DNA of 64,000 nt from Aporrectodea caliginosa (lineage: Eukaryota > Annelida > Clitellata > Crassiclitellata > Lumbricidae): positions 21,001 through 85,000 of the forward strand of contig JACEVL010000694.1 of assembly GCA_020284085.1 (NCBI GenBank), written 5' to 3'. How positions within the stretch are numbered: position 1 is the first letter of the stretch; each line of letters begins with the position of its first letter. This document shows, one piece after another, positions 32,529-42,949 of the stretch. Under the pieces are notes generated by a model. It was not told the DNA's origin and made no database searches. It saw nothing but the letters and a program-made list of their open reading frames with translations. The translations under genes and the position numbers were made by a program.

Positions 32529-32930
32529 CTCATCGCTTAAATTTGCAAATCGCTCCATAGCCATAGCTGTACCGCCCCTTTGGGACAGACTCCCGCCTGT
32601 GCTACGACAAATATCCGATCCATCCCACGAACTCACCAAAATCTCACCTCTTGCTATCTCTCCACAGGTTTTCCACTCAAAACTGAAAACACTGCTTTTT
32701 CACAAATCCTATCCCGATTCCTTCTCCTCCCCTCACCTCCCTCGCCATTTCAACTCTAAGCATCATCCACCTTAGCCGTCTGACTGTCTGCCTGCCTGAC
32801 TCTCTGGATTTTGACCCATTGCCTATCGATTCTGTTTTGATTAAGCGCCTGTGAATAAGCTGGTTACCGCGACTTCGCTTTTGTGGGCGCTCTAGAAATA
32901 TCGAGTTTACGATTACGATTTTCCCTCCTC
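32529..32930 (+). pseudogene. LINE C-terminus with complete 3' tail
   Basis: The frame reads RSIAIAVPPLWDRLPPVLRQ, then VFHSKLKTLLFHKSYPD and a stop at about 32775, the LWD/WN-LP and LKT.LF signature of CR1/L2-like LINEs. The tail contains CTGTCTGCCTGCCTGAC, CCTATCGATTCTGTTTTGA, TAAGCGCCTGTGAATAAGC, and GGGCGCTCTAGAAATATCG and ends (TTACGA)n. It identifies the source of the many orphan tails at 5.5, 13.9, 16.7, 21.1, 26.5, 39.9, 40.8 and 62.2 kb. Confidence 0.8.
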
Positions 32931-32938
32931 CTCCTTTA

Positions 32939-34452
32939 CTCCGCCTCAGGCCAGATCAGAGGGGGGGCCAGGGGGGCCAGTTGGCCTGGGCCTACGATTT
33001 TGAGGGGGCCTACTTTCCCTGACAGAGAGTCAAAGGGAGTCCTTTAGCATAAGGATCAATGCAGATAAAATATTGTTAAATCATAAATTAATAAATTAGA
33101 ACTGTCACGAATATCATAATTAACAATAAGCTTAATGCAAGAAATTTCGAAGGAATTAGCAATTTTGAACATCAAAAGTGACAAGCCACAGCTGCTGGAA
33201 TTCTACGATGTAATTGATGAATTTGCCCAAAGAAAAGCACGGAAAGCATTTTTGAATGTGAAGAAGTGATGACCATTTCTGCTCTGATGTTCTGACATTC
33301 AGAATAGCGTTTGGCCGAATCCTGATCCGGAAATCGGTTTTCGCTGGATTTTGCCCTAGACTGATTAATCGGCGCATCCCTGGACTACCGAAACAAATAT
33401 CAAAATAAGGAATATTTTTACCAAAAAATTCTGTTTTCATTAATAAAAAATAGTAAACCTGTCTTGGCGACCTTCCGCAGTAGGCCTAATCTTTATCATT
33501 GAAAATCCGTCTAAAATAATAAAATTTATGAGTCGACGCATCAACAAAACTGGCGGACAGTCGGTCTGTTTTCTTAAGACACGCGTTTTAAAATGTAAAT
33601 TTCATTAAAAAACATTAATCTTTCTATCATTCTAAATAGCTCATTGCATAAACTCTCGTTTGAATTACATCTAGTTCAGTGTTAAATGGACACAGCGCCA
33701 TCGCGTGATGAGAGGCTATTGTTTTTCTATATATAGTCTGGTTTATTCTTCAGTTATTATACATTTGTTTAGTTTGGTTTATCTTCAATAATTATATTTT
33801 TGGCACTGTATGGTTATTCTTAAAGAGTAAAGAGTTTTAATTCATTATTATACCTTACAGAACTTCAGCAAATTGGATTGGAGGACACTTCTAAGTTTCT
33901 ATTTTATTTATGGTTTTTTCAAATTCAATGAATATTATAAATTAAAAAATATGAATAATTATAAGGCTATAACAAGAAATAAAAGTATTGAATAATTAAT
34001 TATAAATCAAGTCAACTGTTTTTCACTAAAAATGGACACAGAAAATTGTAAGAAAGTATTAAATTAATACTTTAAAACCATATAAAAATAAATATGGCAA
34101 ATAAATCGGATAGAATTCGGAAGCGTCAAAAAGAGGCCAAATATCCGGAATAGGCAATCGGCGAAATAATGCCAATCGTCCAAATCTAATTCCCAATACA
34201 GAATATGAATTATTCTAGTTCTTTTATTCTGCACTGTTACCGGAAAATTGTAATTGCATCACATTCATGTACGCTAATGTAAAGTAAGTGTATATTAAGC
34301 TTATAATATACAGAAATTATATCATCATATGTACCCGGTAGGTAGCACTGATAATAGCCTACTAAAATACTTAAGCAGTCTAAATTTCATGGGGCCTACA
34401 TTTCCCATCTGGCCTGGGCCTATTACCAGCTCTGCACGGGCCTGCTCCGCCT
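32939..34452. mobile_element. hAT element with 8-bp target duplication, decayed
   Basis: Body 32947-34444 (1498 bp) lies between two exact CTCCGCCT copies (32939-32946, 34445-34452), the duplication length of hAT. Ends: CAGGCCAGATCAGAG on the left and, in reverse, CAGGCCCGTGCAGAG on the right, then GGCC-rich subterminal motifs (GGCCTGGGCCTA on both sides). The interior is strongly AT-rich. A plus-strand relic at about 33134-33267 reads ISKELAILNIKSDKPQLLEF and IDEFAQRKARKAFL, possibly transposase; I cannot place it firmly. No long frame. Confidence 0.85.
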
Positions 34453-35001
34453 CTCCTCCTCTTCCTCATTGTCGTCTTCCTCTTCTTTCTCGGTTTACTT
34501 CTCCTTCTTGTGGCATGAGATAGAGTTAACGTCCAAGCGAAAAATAGTCCAGAAATTCAGACGATTTAATCTTTCATATTAACCTTGATGTTCTTTAGAA
34601 AAGTGTGCAAATTTTCACAAGGTACTTTGAAAGTTGCAAAAAAAATCGACCTTTAGTGACCGTTATTTATATTAAGCTACCTAGAAATCTTTATTCATCA
34701 ATTCCGGACGCGTTATTCCATCATTGCAAACTGGATTCATTCCAATAATGTGTTAGAAATTCTTCTAAGTCTAAAGACGTTGGGGCAAACGACACCTAGC
34801 GACCGACAGACGGATCAGCGCCTGTCGTTAACATATTATGATGAAACTTAGATTCAAAATACTAAGAAATGCTTCGGCTGTCTTTCATACAACTCCATCA
34901 CCAACCACCGGTTTTGACAAGCACGTGCCATCCTGTCGAGCAACTGATGAATGGCGTCGCCCTCCTCAATAGTCCAGTCTTCGGACTGGCACCACTCGAT
35001 G
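34453..35001. other. Spacer ending in module C
   Basis: Bases 34453-34940 show nothing I recognise. Module C begins at about 34950 (GGCGTCGCCCTCCTC, CTTCGGACTGGCACC) and is interrupted after ACTCGATG by the hAT at 35002; it resumes at 38564. Confidence 0.6.
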
Positions 35002-35769
35002 CAGTGCTTAAAGTGTAAAAAAAGAAGTGCCTGGACGCCCCTTACCTTTCCCTCCCCTCCTCCCACCAATACCCTTTTCCCAACCCCTCTCCCCAACTTC
35101 CCCTCCGTACTCCCATCCCTTCCCCGTCCCTCTCCTCAACCCCTCTCAGACCTCTCTCTCCAATCAGAGGTGCAACTATAAAATGTTTCCTGAGGTGCTC
35201 ATTTTGCAAGCGCCGAAGGCACGAAGCCGTGAGTGCTGAGTTCCCATGCGTTTAGGCCTAACGACTAGGGTGTCTAAGGGAGCTTCGTGAGCTCCCTCCG
35301 CGGGGTCTGGGGCGGAGCCCCAGAAGCCAACGCATTTTGTAGCAATTGCTATCAAATCGAACACATGCTAGGCTCTCTTGTTTTCCAGCAGTTTCTGAAG
35401 GATAAAGTTATGAAAACTTCATGGTTTATCCAGATTCACAGACTGACACCACAGCAATTTCACGCCTTCGGCTCTTTCAGAAGTGTCTAGTTGATTTTTG
35501 CAGTCAAAATTCATTTCAAAAATATTTTTTTTCTGTTTTTGTAAATTGGCTATGCATTTTGTCTAGTTGTATAGCCGATCGATGCCGCTACCTTGTTAGC
35601 AGATATATAGGCTTTGCAATCCTGTGGCACACATAGTTTTCCTCAGGTGACTTATTGTGAGTTGAAGCCGAGAAAATGCTGTCCGGAACAAAATATGAAT
35701 GGTAGGGCAAGGGCATCGTCATGCGGTGCTGGAGCTGGCTGAGTTTTGTATAACGAAACAATTCAATTC

Positions 35770-36168
35770 AATTTAATTTAGGCGAGAGGTGGGCCACGAT
35801 TAAACATTTTAATCGAAATTAATCGCAGGATTAAAAATTTTAATAACGCGCATAATTTTTAATGCAGGTCACAAAGATAACAAGTATAGGCCTATAGCCT
35901 ACAACTAGGCTACTCTGCGGACTCTGAGTAGTTAGGTTGAATATGCCCTGTATAAATGCTTGCTCTTACTACTTGTTTTTACTTTTAAGTTTTTACTTTA
36001 AAGTTTAAATTGAGCGGTTCAATCACGAATTGTTTTAGCGCATTTCTATAAATAGGCCTAATTGGGCGCAGTGACAATCGCATTAACTGCGTTAAAAATT
36101 AAATCGCTTTAATTAATTAACGCATTAATCGCGTTAATAATGCGTTAAACGCCCAGCCCTAATTTAAT
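35770..36168. mobile_element. hAT-like MITE, 383 bp
   Basis: Body about 35778-36160 with AATTTAAT at 35770-35777 and 36161-36168 as a candidate 8-bp duplication (A/T-rich host, so the limits are soft). Subterminal sequence GGTGGGCCACGATTAAAC on the left and, in reverse, AGGGCTGGGCGTTTAACGC on the right. The interior is rich in ATTAATCG/TTAACGCG. A left-half copy is at 24505-24660. Confidence 0.7.
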
Positions 36169-36714
36169 TCCAATTGACAATTTTCAACTCTTATTAAGCC
36201 ATTACTTCCTTCTGACCTGTTTTTTGCCTTTGTTTTTCTTTGTATACCTACAGCGTTTTGTGTGTTGTTAACTCAATAAACGAATGTATGATCATGAAGT
36301 CGTATGTTGTCTCTCAACAATTTCTGGGTCTTGCTGGTGAATTACGTAAAACTGCGATAGTGGGTGTTTTATAGGTCTAGGTGCATTGTATTGTATTGTA
36401 TCAATACGTTGTATTGAAGGCATTTAACTTGACAAGTTCATTCAGTTATGAAACAGTCAAGATAAGACTCAGTGGATGTGACAATCGGGTACACCGTAAA
36501 CTAGGCCCTATAGTTGTTAGGGCCTACGAAAACTCAGACGATAAAACCGGAAGCGCGTATATGACGTGCGATTTGATGAAAACTTAACTAGAATGTACAA
36601 TTCAGGAATAAGGTGGAGAAACAAGTTACACTTACATGGTAGAACATATTCAGAAATCAAAATGACAACATGCAATTTCATTGGAATCTTTAAAAAAATT
36701 AAATGCTGTTGAAA
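36169..36714. other. hAT interior between the two nested elements
   Basis: No recognisable frame. The GTATTGTATTGTAT run at 36388-36400 is a short pentamer repeat. This is presumably body of the 35002-38563 element. Confidence 0.4.
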
Positions 36715-36719
36715 GTGAC

Positions 36720-37085
36720 TGTGAACAAATGTTTTGCATATATAATGAGCACAGGTGTTCTTTAGGTTGATATATATATAATGTGTATCGATTGTTAAGC
36801 GTTTTAGTCTTAGGCCTTAGTTGCGCTGTCGGCTCGTGGGCGCTTGGCCTAAAGTGGCCTAAACATTGGCTGACGGTAGATTGTTTTACACGTGCAGTTA
36901 GCGCGCCAAACTTAGAAACTGCTGATGACAGTGAATTTGAACTATACAGTGTAGTACAGTTGTTTTAAGGCAAGAGTTGAGTTGTTTGTTATTAAACTGT
37001 GTTTGAAGAAAGAAAGAAACATTCAAAGAACTGTGTCAATTTAATTCCTAAACAGTTAGAAGACGTTGAGCAATTTATATGTAGA
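36720..37085 (+). repeat. 5' LTR, truncated
   Basis: Contains a TATA-rich stretch (GATATATATATAATG, about 36769-36783) and a polyadenylation-type signal ATTAAA at 36991-36996, consistent with promoter and terminator roles of an LTR. Its last ~56 bp are lost at the deletion junction. Confidence 0.85.
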
Positions 37086-37880
37086 TGACATTGCTGTGCA
37101 TTCAGATGATTGGAAGATTCATTTACAGCATTTAGATGCATATTTAATGCAAATGAGACTGCATAACATTACTCTGAACTTAAAGAAATGTATCTTTGGT
37201 AAGAGTGAGGTAAAGTTCATCGGTCATGTGGTTGGTTCTGGAACGATTCAAATGAATCCAGATAGAATTGAAAGTTTAATTAATTTGAAAACCCCAGAAA
37301 CGAAGAAACAAGTTAAGCAATTGCTTGGATTTTTTGGTTACTATAGACAGTTTATCAAAGATGTCGCACAGATTGCGAAGCCTCTATCTGATTTGACAAG
37401 TAAACATGTTCCAGATAAGATTGATTGGACTGATAGACATCAACAGGCATTTAATTTACTTAAAGATGCTGTACGCTCTAAAGTTGTTTTATATGTTTTG
37501 ATGTTGGAAAACCTTTTAATTTGTACTGCGATAGTAGTGATTTTGCAGTAGGAGCTGTGCTAACGCAGATGGATGATAAGGGAATAGAACGCCCTGTGTC
37601 ATTTATAAGTCAGAAGTTGACTGACACCCAGAAGAGATGGGCAACTGTAGAGAAAGAAGCCTATGCTATTGTTTGGGCTCTAAATAAGTTAAAAGAGATA
37701 ATCATTGGATCTAAAGTTCACATCTTTACCGATCACAATCCTTTAACTTATCTGACTGAATCTATGTCTAAGTCTGCTAAATTGGTGCGTTGGGCTTTGG
37801 CACTGCAAACTTTTGATGTAGAAGTTAATTATAAGAAAGGACGATTAAATGTTGTAGCAGATTGTTTATCTAGATTATAA
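37078..37880 (+). pseudogene. pol: gypsy pol remnant: RT from YVDD, plus RNase H
   Basis: Begins exactly at the RT active-site YVDD (37078-37089), then HLQHLDAYLMQMRLHN, KKCIFGKSEVKFIGHVV (RT thumb), LLGFFGYYRQFIKD and connection. One base is missing near 37496. The next frame holds the RNase H core: YCDSSDFAVGAVLTQ, EKEAYAIVWAL, IFTDHNPLTYL, and VADCLSRL with a stop at 37880. The RNase H D-E-D-D residues appear present. No integrase follows; ~95 bp of sequence leads to the polypurine tract. There is no start codon. Confidence 0.92.
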
Positions 37881-37995
37881 GATTGTTTATTTTACTGTTT
37901 TGTATAGTATTAAGTTTATTGCATAATTTAGTACATGATGATTTTGCAAATTTTTAAGTTTAATTTGCTCAATCCAAAGAAAGGGAAGGAGGTAA

Positions 37996-38417
37996 TGTGA
38001 ACAAATGTTTTGCATATATAATGAGCACAGGTGTTCTTTAGGTTGATATATATATAATGTGTATCGATTGTTAAGCGTTTTAGTCTTAGGCCTTAGTTGC
38101 GCTGTCGGCTCGTGGGCGCTTGGCCTAAAGTGGCCTAAACATTGGCTGACGGTAGATTGTTTTACACGTGCAGTTAGCGCGCCAAACTTAGAAACTGCTG
38201 ATGACAGTGAATTTGAACTATACAGTGTAGTACAGTTGTTTTAAGGCAAGAGTTGAGTTGTTTGTTATTAAACTGTGTTTGAAGAAAGAAAGAAACATTC
38301 AAAGAACTGTGTCAATTTAATTCTTAAACAGTTAGAAGACGTTGAGCAATTTATATGTAGAGACAAGGAAAGTTCTTGAGGTAGGTCACAACTAAGAAAG
38401 AAAAAGAGTTGGTGACA
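37996..38417 (+). repeat. 3' LTR, full length
   Basis: 422 bp, TGT...ACA ends. ATTAAA at 38267-38272. The terminal ~56 bp (38362-38417) are not found in the 5' LTR. Confidence 0.88.
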
Positions 38418-38571
38418 GTGACGTAGAGGAATTACACTGTTGCATGGACGCTGCATGGACGGCGTCCAGGCGGTGCTGCCTAATAAGTGGCAGGACGGCG
38501 TCCAGCCTTGAAAATAAGTGCCTGGACGCCGTCCATGACCGTCCATGCACACTTTAAGCCCTGACTCGATG

Positions 38572-38790
38572 GCAGAGCAGTTTTTCCGTTGTTTATCACC
38601 ATTGTGTGGCTGCTATGAGCCGTTCGCGACGACCTTACCGTAAGAGCTTTGGGTGGGTTGGTACTCTGGCGATTAAACGCATTGACTGCATTTATAGCAT
38701 CAGAGGAATGTGTGTTAAAGGTGTCCAAGTCGAACATTGTATTATCTGTTGCTTAGCGACATATTGGGCTTGGTGGGCGATGGATGATCA
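38572..38790 (-). repeat. Modules C (end), H and B
   Basis: Module C resumes after the hAT (GCAGTTTTTCCGTTGTTTAT), passes through H (38596-38632), then B on minus (38690-38760, TTAAAGGTGTCCAAGTCG). Confidence 0.6.
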
Positions 38791-38797
38791 TAATACT

Positions 38798-38966
38798 ATC
38801 CGTACATTTATCAAGCGCCACTGCATAATAATCAAGCATCAATCGATGGCGCTGAGCAATCGTGAGTGAAGGACTTGCGAATAGTTCCTAAACAGTTATC
38901 ATGTAAGGGGAGGAGACTCGAACACGGACACTTCACGCTACAAGGTGAGGGTTCTAACCAATCCGT
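38798..38966 (-). mobile_element. SINE-4, full length
   Basis: On minus the head starts at 38966 (ACGGATTGGTTAGAACCC, box B GTGTTCGAGTCTCC), then GGAACTATTCGCAAGTCCTT, then the tail GCGCCATCGATTGATGCTTG and GTGGCGCTTGATAAATG. Confidence 0.8.
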
Positions 38967-38969
38967 TAT

Positions 38970-39330
38970 GTATTGTATTGTATTGTATTTGAACACTTGT
39001 TATAGCGCCTCTACCAGCTTTCCTATTCAGAGGCGCTCCCGACTACTGCTGTAGTCGGAGTTTCACGCCGAAGCGCATGAGCAATTGCGAGTGAAGGACT
39101 TGTCCAGGGTCCCTACGCGACGGCTTTGAGGTGGATTCAAACCCGCAACCCTCCAGCTGCAAGGCACCGAACATACCCCCAAACCACCGCGCCCCAGTAT
39201 ATTGTGTTGTGTTGTGTGTTGTATTGTACTCCACGTTTATAATGTGACCGAGCCACCCGCAGTAAAGATCCGAGAAATTAATCTCTGATAAACCGACCCG
39301 ACCGGGAAGCGAACCCGGGGCGCCATGTAT
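38970..39330 (-). mobile_element. SINE-5/SINE-1 dimer, minus-strand copy
   Basis: SINE-5 at 39325-39207 and SINE-1 at 39195-38970, joined by the (CAACA)n tail. The order and junction match 20690-21057. SINE-1 retains box B (GGGTTTGAATCC in this copy) and lacks a short part of the TAGTCGG.. region. Confidence 0.75.
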
Positions 39331-39575
39331 CCAGAGTTTAACGGCAGCTTATGACAACACAGGCCGTTGCATCGAGTAATTATTAATTTTTGGCATGTGT
39401 GTTTCCTTTTTAACGACTAGCTGTGTGGTAACAAAGACCATTAGCGTCGCCCTCCTCCTTTATTCAGGCTTGGGAGTCGGGACTGGCACTGTCAGAAAGC
39501 GAACAGTGGCGGAGTTATATTTTATTTTGGCATCAATTACCACAGTCTATATAAACACCATTCAACACCTCAAAT
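39331..39575 (+). repeat. Module A (partial) and module C
   Basis: A at 39335-39395 (TTTAACGGCAGCTTATGAC) loses its right H arm; C at 39405-39515 (AGCGTCGCCCTCCTCC, TGGGAGTCGGGACTGGCACT). Confidence 0.6.
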
Positions 39576-39582
39576 AAAGGTA

Positions 39583-39790
39583 CGACTAGATCTGAACTTC
39601 ATCTGTCTGCTCCTGCGACCTCCATCTCCTGAGTCGACTTCTGGAAGCGCTTGGTCGTCTCTCGGCATCACGGATGGCAGACTCACGCTGCTTCTTGGCG
39701 GATCAGACGTTGCTGGACAACCGCCGCTTTGTCCAGACAGCTGACCACGGTCATTCGAGGATTGTGGATTACAGCGACGTCTAACATGCA
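39583..39790 (-). pseudogene. Ankyrin gene exon 2 copy y, truncated
   Basis: Minus strand from about 39785: LDVA, HNPRMTVVSCLDKAA, then frame-shifted equivalents of the AERR and KRFQKS stretch seen in copy x. The ankyrin repeats upstream of LDVA are lost. Several small indels break the frame. Confidence 0.65.
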
Positions 39791-40600
39791 GACAGGGAGG
39801 CAGGTTTACAGCCCAACTGTGATTTCTCCCACTGATCTCTTGTTCTCCGTTCCAAAGCTAAGCACAACCCACCGTAGCCGACTGATTGTGTGCCTGCCTG
39901 ATCCTTCGACCTTCACCTAGAGCCTATTCTGACGTCATACACCTACCTACAAATTTTGTTTTAATGGCCCTGGAAACATAAAGTGTCGCTGAACAATGGC
40001 TGATGCCTTGGTCTCTTTAGACACCTTTATAACGCTCTGTATCAAATATATAAATTCTGCATTAATAATATATGCCAAAAAACAGAGCTGTATTATGCCA
40101 AAAATAATCTTTGTCGGCGGCAACGGCCAATGTTGTCATAAGCTGCCGTTAAACTGAGGATCCATATGCCAAAATAATCTTTGTCGGCGGCACGGCCTGT
40201 GTTGTCATAAGCTGCCGTTAAACTGTGGATCCAATCCAATTATTAATAATAGACATTGACTGTAAGTTTCTGGTTCTGATTGTATTGCATATTTTCTGTA
40301 TTGTCGTCAACGGCCTTTGATGTCATAAGACGACGTTAAAATGTGGTTAAATTAAAAAAATTATTAATAATAGCAAATGTATTAATATTCGAACTATGGC
40401 ATTACCAGTTCCTAGCCTTGGGTAAGGAGAAGGGCGACGCTAAAAATCATCCGTGTTATGAAACAGTGTCGTTTACCAGCAAACGACTTACTGACAATCG
40501 CTACATTAAGGGATGTGATACGCCGAAATAATTTCTGCCGACGTCAACGGCTTAACATGCATTAAATTAGGTTCATTTATGCAGTGTCCATTTAAACTTG
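39791..40600. repeat. LINE tail, modules B, A and C
   Basis: LINE-tail sequence at 39870-39960 (GTGTGCCTGCCTGATCC), B at 39965-40060, two tandem minus-strand A copies at 40078-40162 and 40166-40232, H at 40303-40340, C on minus at 40405-40475 (GAAGGGCGACGC), H-like at 40540-40555. No gene. Confidence 0.55.
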
Positions 40601-41330
40601 TTTTTCAGTGAAAAGAAAAATTCAGCCGTTTTGAATGTTCATTCGTACCTTAGATGGACATACAGCTAAGACACACAGACAGACAGGAGACAGACAGACA
40701 GATAGACAGGGACGGAAGCAGAAACATAGACAGGAGGGAGGTTGATTCATCGCCTCTTAATTATCCTGTTTCCTCTAATTAACTTTCTAGGACGCTGTAT
40801 AAATCTCAAGATTACGATTACGATTGATGCATCAATACACTAATCTGGTAAAGCAAGCTGAACGTTACCGGTCCTGGAAACCGTAAGATTTTTTTACAGG
40901 CCTCCAGGGGATTATGCGATTGTGTCGTTAAACACCTTTAAAACGTTCTTCGCCTTCGGTATTAATTCAGAAACTGCGTTTTCGTTAACGAATGTGTGTG
41001 CACGAAAATACGTGTAATTGTAAGGCGAACTCGACTTGAAAGGCTCTTTAAACCAAACGTAACAGTTAAATATAGTTTGCTTCTAATCGTAATATCGAAA
41101 TTAGTAAAGCACGACTCGTAAGCTAAGCGCAGGGCTCCAGGTTATTCACGAGCGCTACATCGTTTCAGAGAAGTTGCTCAAAGAAATATCGTGTCTCATA
41201 TCTCTGCGACTGTGACGGAGACTGGTTATCTTAATCTGCCAATCGATTCAGTGTTGACTGAAAATGAGCTATATTAAATGTCCTGATACCTTCATTCAAA
41301 GATTTCAGTAGGTAGCTATCAGTAGCTTCA
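40601..41330 (+). repeat. CAGA tract, LINE tail and long-form B
   Basis: CAGA microsatellite 40672-40710, tail residue GACGCTGTATAAATCTCAAG at 40790-40812 with (TTACGA), H-derived 40855-40890, B 40905-40990, then the long-B extension (GGCGAACTCGACTTGAAAGG, CCAAACGTAACAGTT) to about 41100. Confidence 0.55.
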
Positions 41331-41332
41331 GC

Positions 41333-42058
41333 ACTTGAGAGTCTAGTGGTTAGCCTTATGGACTGTCAATCGAGAGGTCGGGTTCAAATCCCAGGCGAGG
41401 CAGAAATTTTGTTCGAGATTTGGGCTGCTTGCGCCGCATAACCAACTCCGATAGTATGAGTACTTTGGCCGTAGGCTGTTGGTGGGAAGATGAGACGGCG
41501 ATGGAGAGGATTGGCCACCCGCCCTAATTTGTGGAGGTTAAGAAAACACTGAGCTTAAGCTTAAGGAACTGCTCTTCTTTTTCTTCTTCTTCTTTGGTAT
41601 TTGAACCTGATACTTTGGGATGAGCACATCACACAACTATAGAAACCATTGTGCAGATTGAAGCACGTCTATTAAGGCCTCAATTTCGGTTTTACGACGC
41701 TGTTTCATAACGAAGCTGATTATCGTCTCCCTTTAATAAAGCCTTCGGACTGGCACTTCTCCATGGTAGGCGGGTTTTGCGTTGTGTGGAGACATCCTGT
41801 GTTCGGCAAGTTCCGTTGACATCGACAGATAACTAGCGTCGCCCTCCTTAATAATCCAGCCTTCGGACTGGCAACAGCCGATGTCACGCAATTTTTCCTG
41901 TGTTTATCACCATTTTGTGGCCGTCAATGGCCGTTCAAGTCGATCTTACCCTATAAGGAAGGCATCGAATTCGATCTAGCGATTGAAGACATTAGCATTA
42001 TAGCCTCAGGGAAAGAGTGTTAAAGGTGTCTAAGACGAGCATTGTATCATCTATTGCT
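41333..42058 (+). mobile_element. SINE-3 copy followed by C, H and B
   Basis: Head GAGTCTAGTGGTTAGCC (box A), GGACTGTCAATCGAGAGG, box B GGGTTCAAATCCC; body to about 41690. Then C (41695-41760), H (41795-41822), C (41830-41885), H (41900-41945), B on minus (41985-42058). The best SINE-3 head in the window. An undetermined base (n) at 42059 marks an assembly uncertainty. Confidence 0.75.
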
Positions 42059-42059
42059 N

Positions 42060-42329
42060 CAAGTTCTATTACATAATACGATTTGAGCTGGTCTTCCAGA
42101 TCAACTCCTCCCACATAATTATTTGTTGTATTCCTTCACCCATAATGGAACTTTGATAACAACCTTCACAGCGGAACCTTCTGACGTCTATCTATAGGTT
42201 CTGTACCTACGGATGGTTCTGAATTGGATATGAGATGGACAGCCTTTGTGTCCATCCATATCAAAAAGTTCATCTGCTTCTCCGTTGTTTGGAGGGACTG
42301 AATGTCACCTCTTGTATGCTTGCAGGCCC
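42060..42329. other. Unassigned stretch
   Basis: Nothing recognised on either strand. Confidence 0.3.
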
Positions 42330-42334
42330 TAGGC

Positions 42335-42663
42335 ATATTTGTATGATATGTATGTAAGTATGGATGGATGGATGGATGTAAGTATGCATGTATACATGCA
42401 TTTATGTATGTATGTGTGTATGTATGTCTGTATGTATATAAGTATGTACGTATTTATGTGTATATGTATGTATATATGTATGTATGTATGCATGCATGTA
42501 CATATGTTTCTACGTATGCATGTATGTATGTATGTATGTATATATGTATGTACATATGGATGTATATATGTAATGTACATATGTATATGTCTATGTATGT
42601 TTGAATGCGTATTATATGTATGTGTGTAAGTGTGAATGCATTTATGTATGTCTCTATGCATGC

Positions 42664-42696
<33 letters not shown>

Positions 42697-42730
42697 TGTA
42701 TGTATGTATGTATGTATGTATGTATATGTA

Positions 42731-42761
<31 letters not shown>

Positions 42762-42862
42762 TGTATGTATGTATGTATGTATGTATGTATGTATGTATGT
42801 ATGTATGTATGTATGTATGTATGTATGTATATATGTAAATATGTATGTCTAATATGTTTTGT
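42335..42862. repeat. (TATG)n microsatellite
   Basis: Long tetranucleotide array, nearly pure between about 42668 and 42830, degenerate to the left. All long frames (Tyr-Ile-His-Thr or Met-Tyr-Val-Cys repeats) are by-products. Confidence 0.9.
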
Positions 42863-42949
42863 ATGTACGAATGCAAGTATGCATGAATGCATCAATGTAC
42901 GTTTTTACAATGCCCTTTCATGTACAGGCATTTTGTACATGCATTTTAT

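Larger units (their letters stand above)
36715..38422 (+). mobile_element. Ty3/gypsy LTR element, internally deleted
   Basis: Element 36720-38417 with target duplication GTGAC on both sides (36715-36719, 38418-38422). The 3' LTR (37996-38417, 422 bp) starts TGTGAAC and ends GGTGACA. The 5' LTR keeps only its first 366 bp (36720-37085) and then jumps into RT at the YVDD codons. Over the shared 366 bp I find one difference (C/T at 37049 versus 38325), so the insertion is recent. A polypurine tract (AAAGAAAGGGAAGGAGG, 37976-37992) precedes the 3' LTR. Primer-binding site, gag, protease, first half of RT, and integrase are all missing. Confidence 0.92.
34994..38571. mobile_element. hAT-like element, 3.56 kb, with nested insertions
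   Basis: Body 35002-38563 is flanked by exact ACTCGATG (34994-35001 and 38564-38571). Ends: CAGTGCTTAAAGTGT on the left and, in reverse, CAGGGCTTAAAGTGT on the right; both then reach GTGCCTGGACGCC or its reverse complement. Module C reads continuously across if the body and one duplication are removed. Inside lie a 383-bp MITE (35778-36160) and a gypsy element (36720-38417); the remaining ~1.5 kb shows no transposase, so it is non-autonomous. An inverted repeat rich in GGACGGCGTCCAGG occupies 38445-38545. Confidence 0.85.

Noticed and set aside
33156..33440. 94-residue minus frame inside the hAT
   Set aside because: No recognisable features; the plus-strand relic in the same place looks more like transposase.
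34329..35239. Pro/Ser/Leu-rich frames
   Set aside because: They fall across a hAT end and a C/T-rich tract; composition artefact.
35002..36719. A transposase in the nested hAT
   Set aside because: No catalytic or dimerisation motif visible in any frame outside the inner elements.
42329..42895. 188-residue Tyr-Ile-His-Thr frame and its overlapping partners on both strands
   Set aside because: All six frames of a (TATG)n array are open; repeat artefact. The same applies to 23.7-24.1 kb, 49-51 kb and 51.4-51.9 kb.
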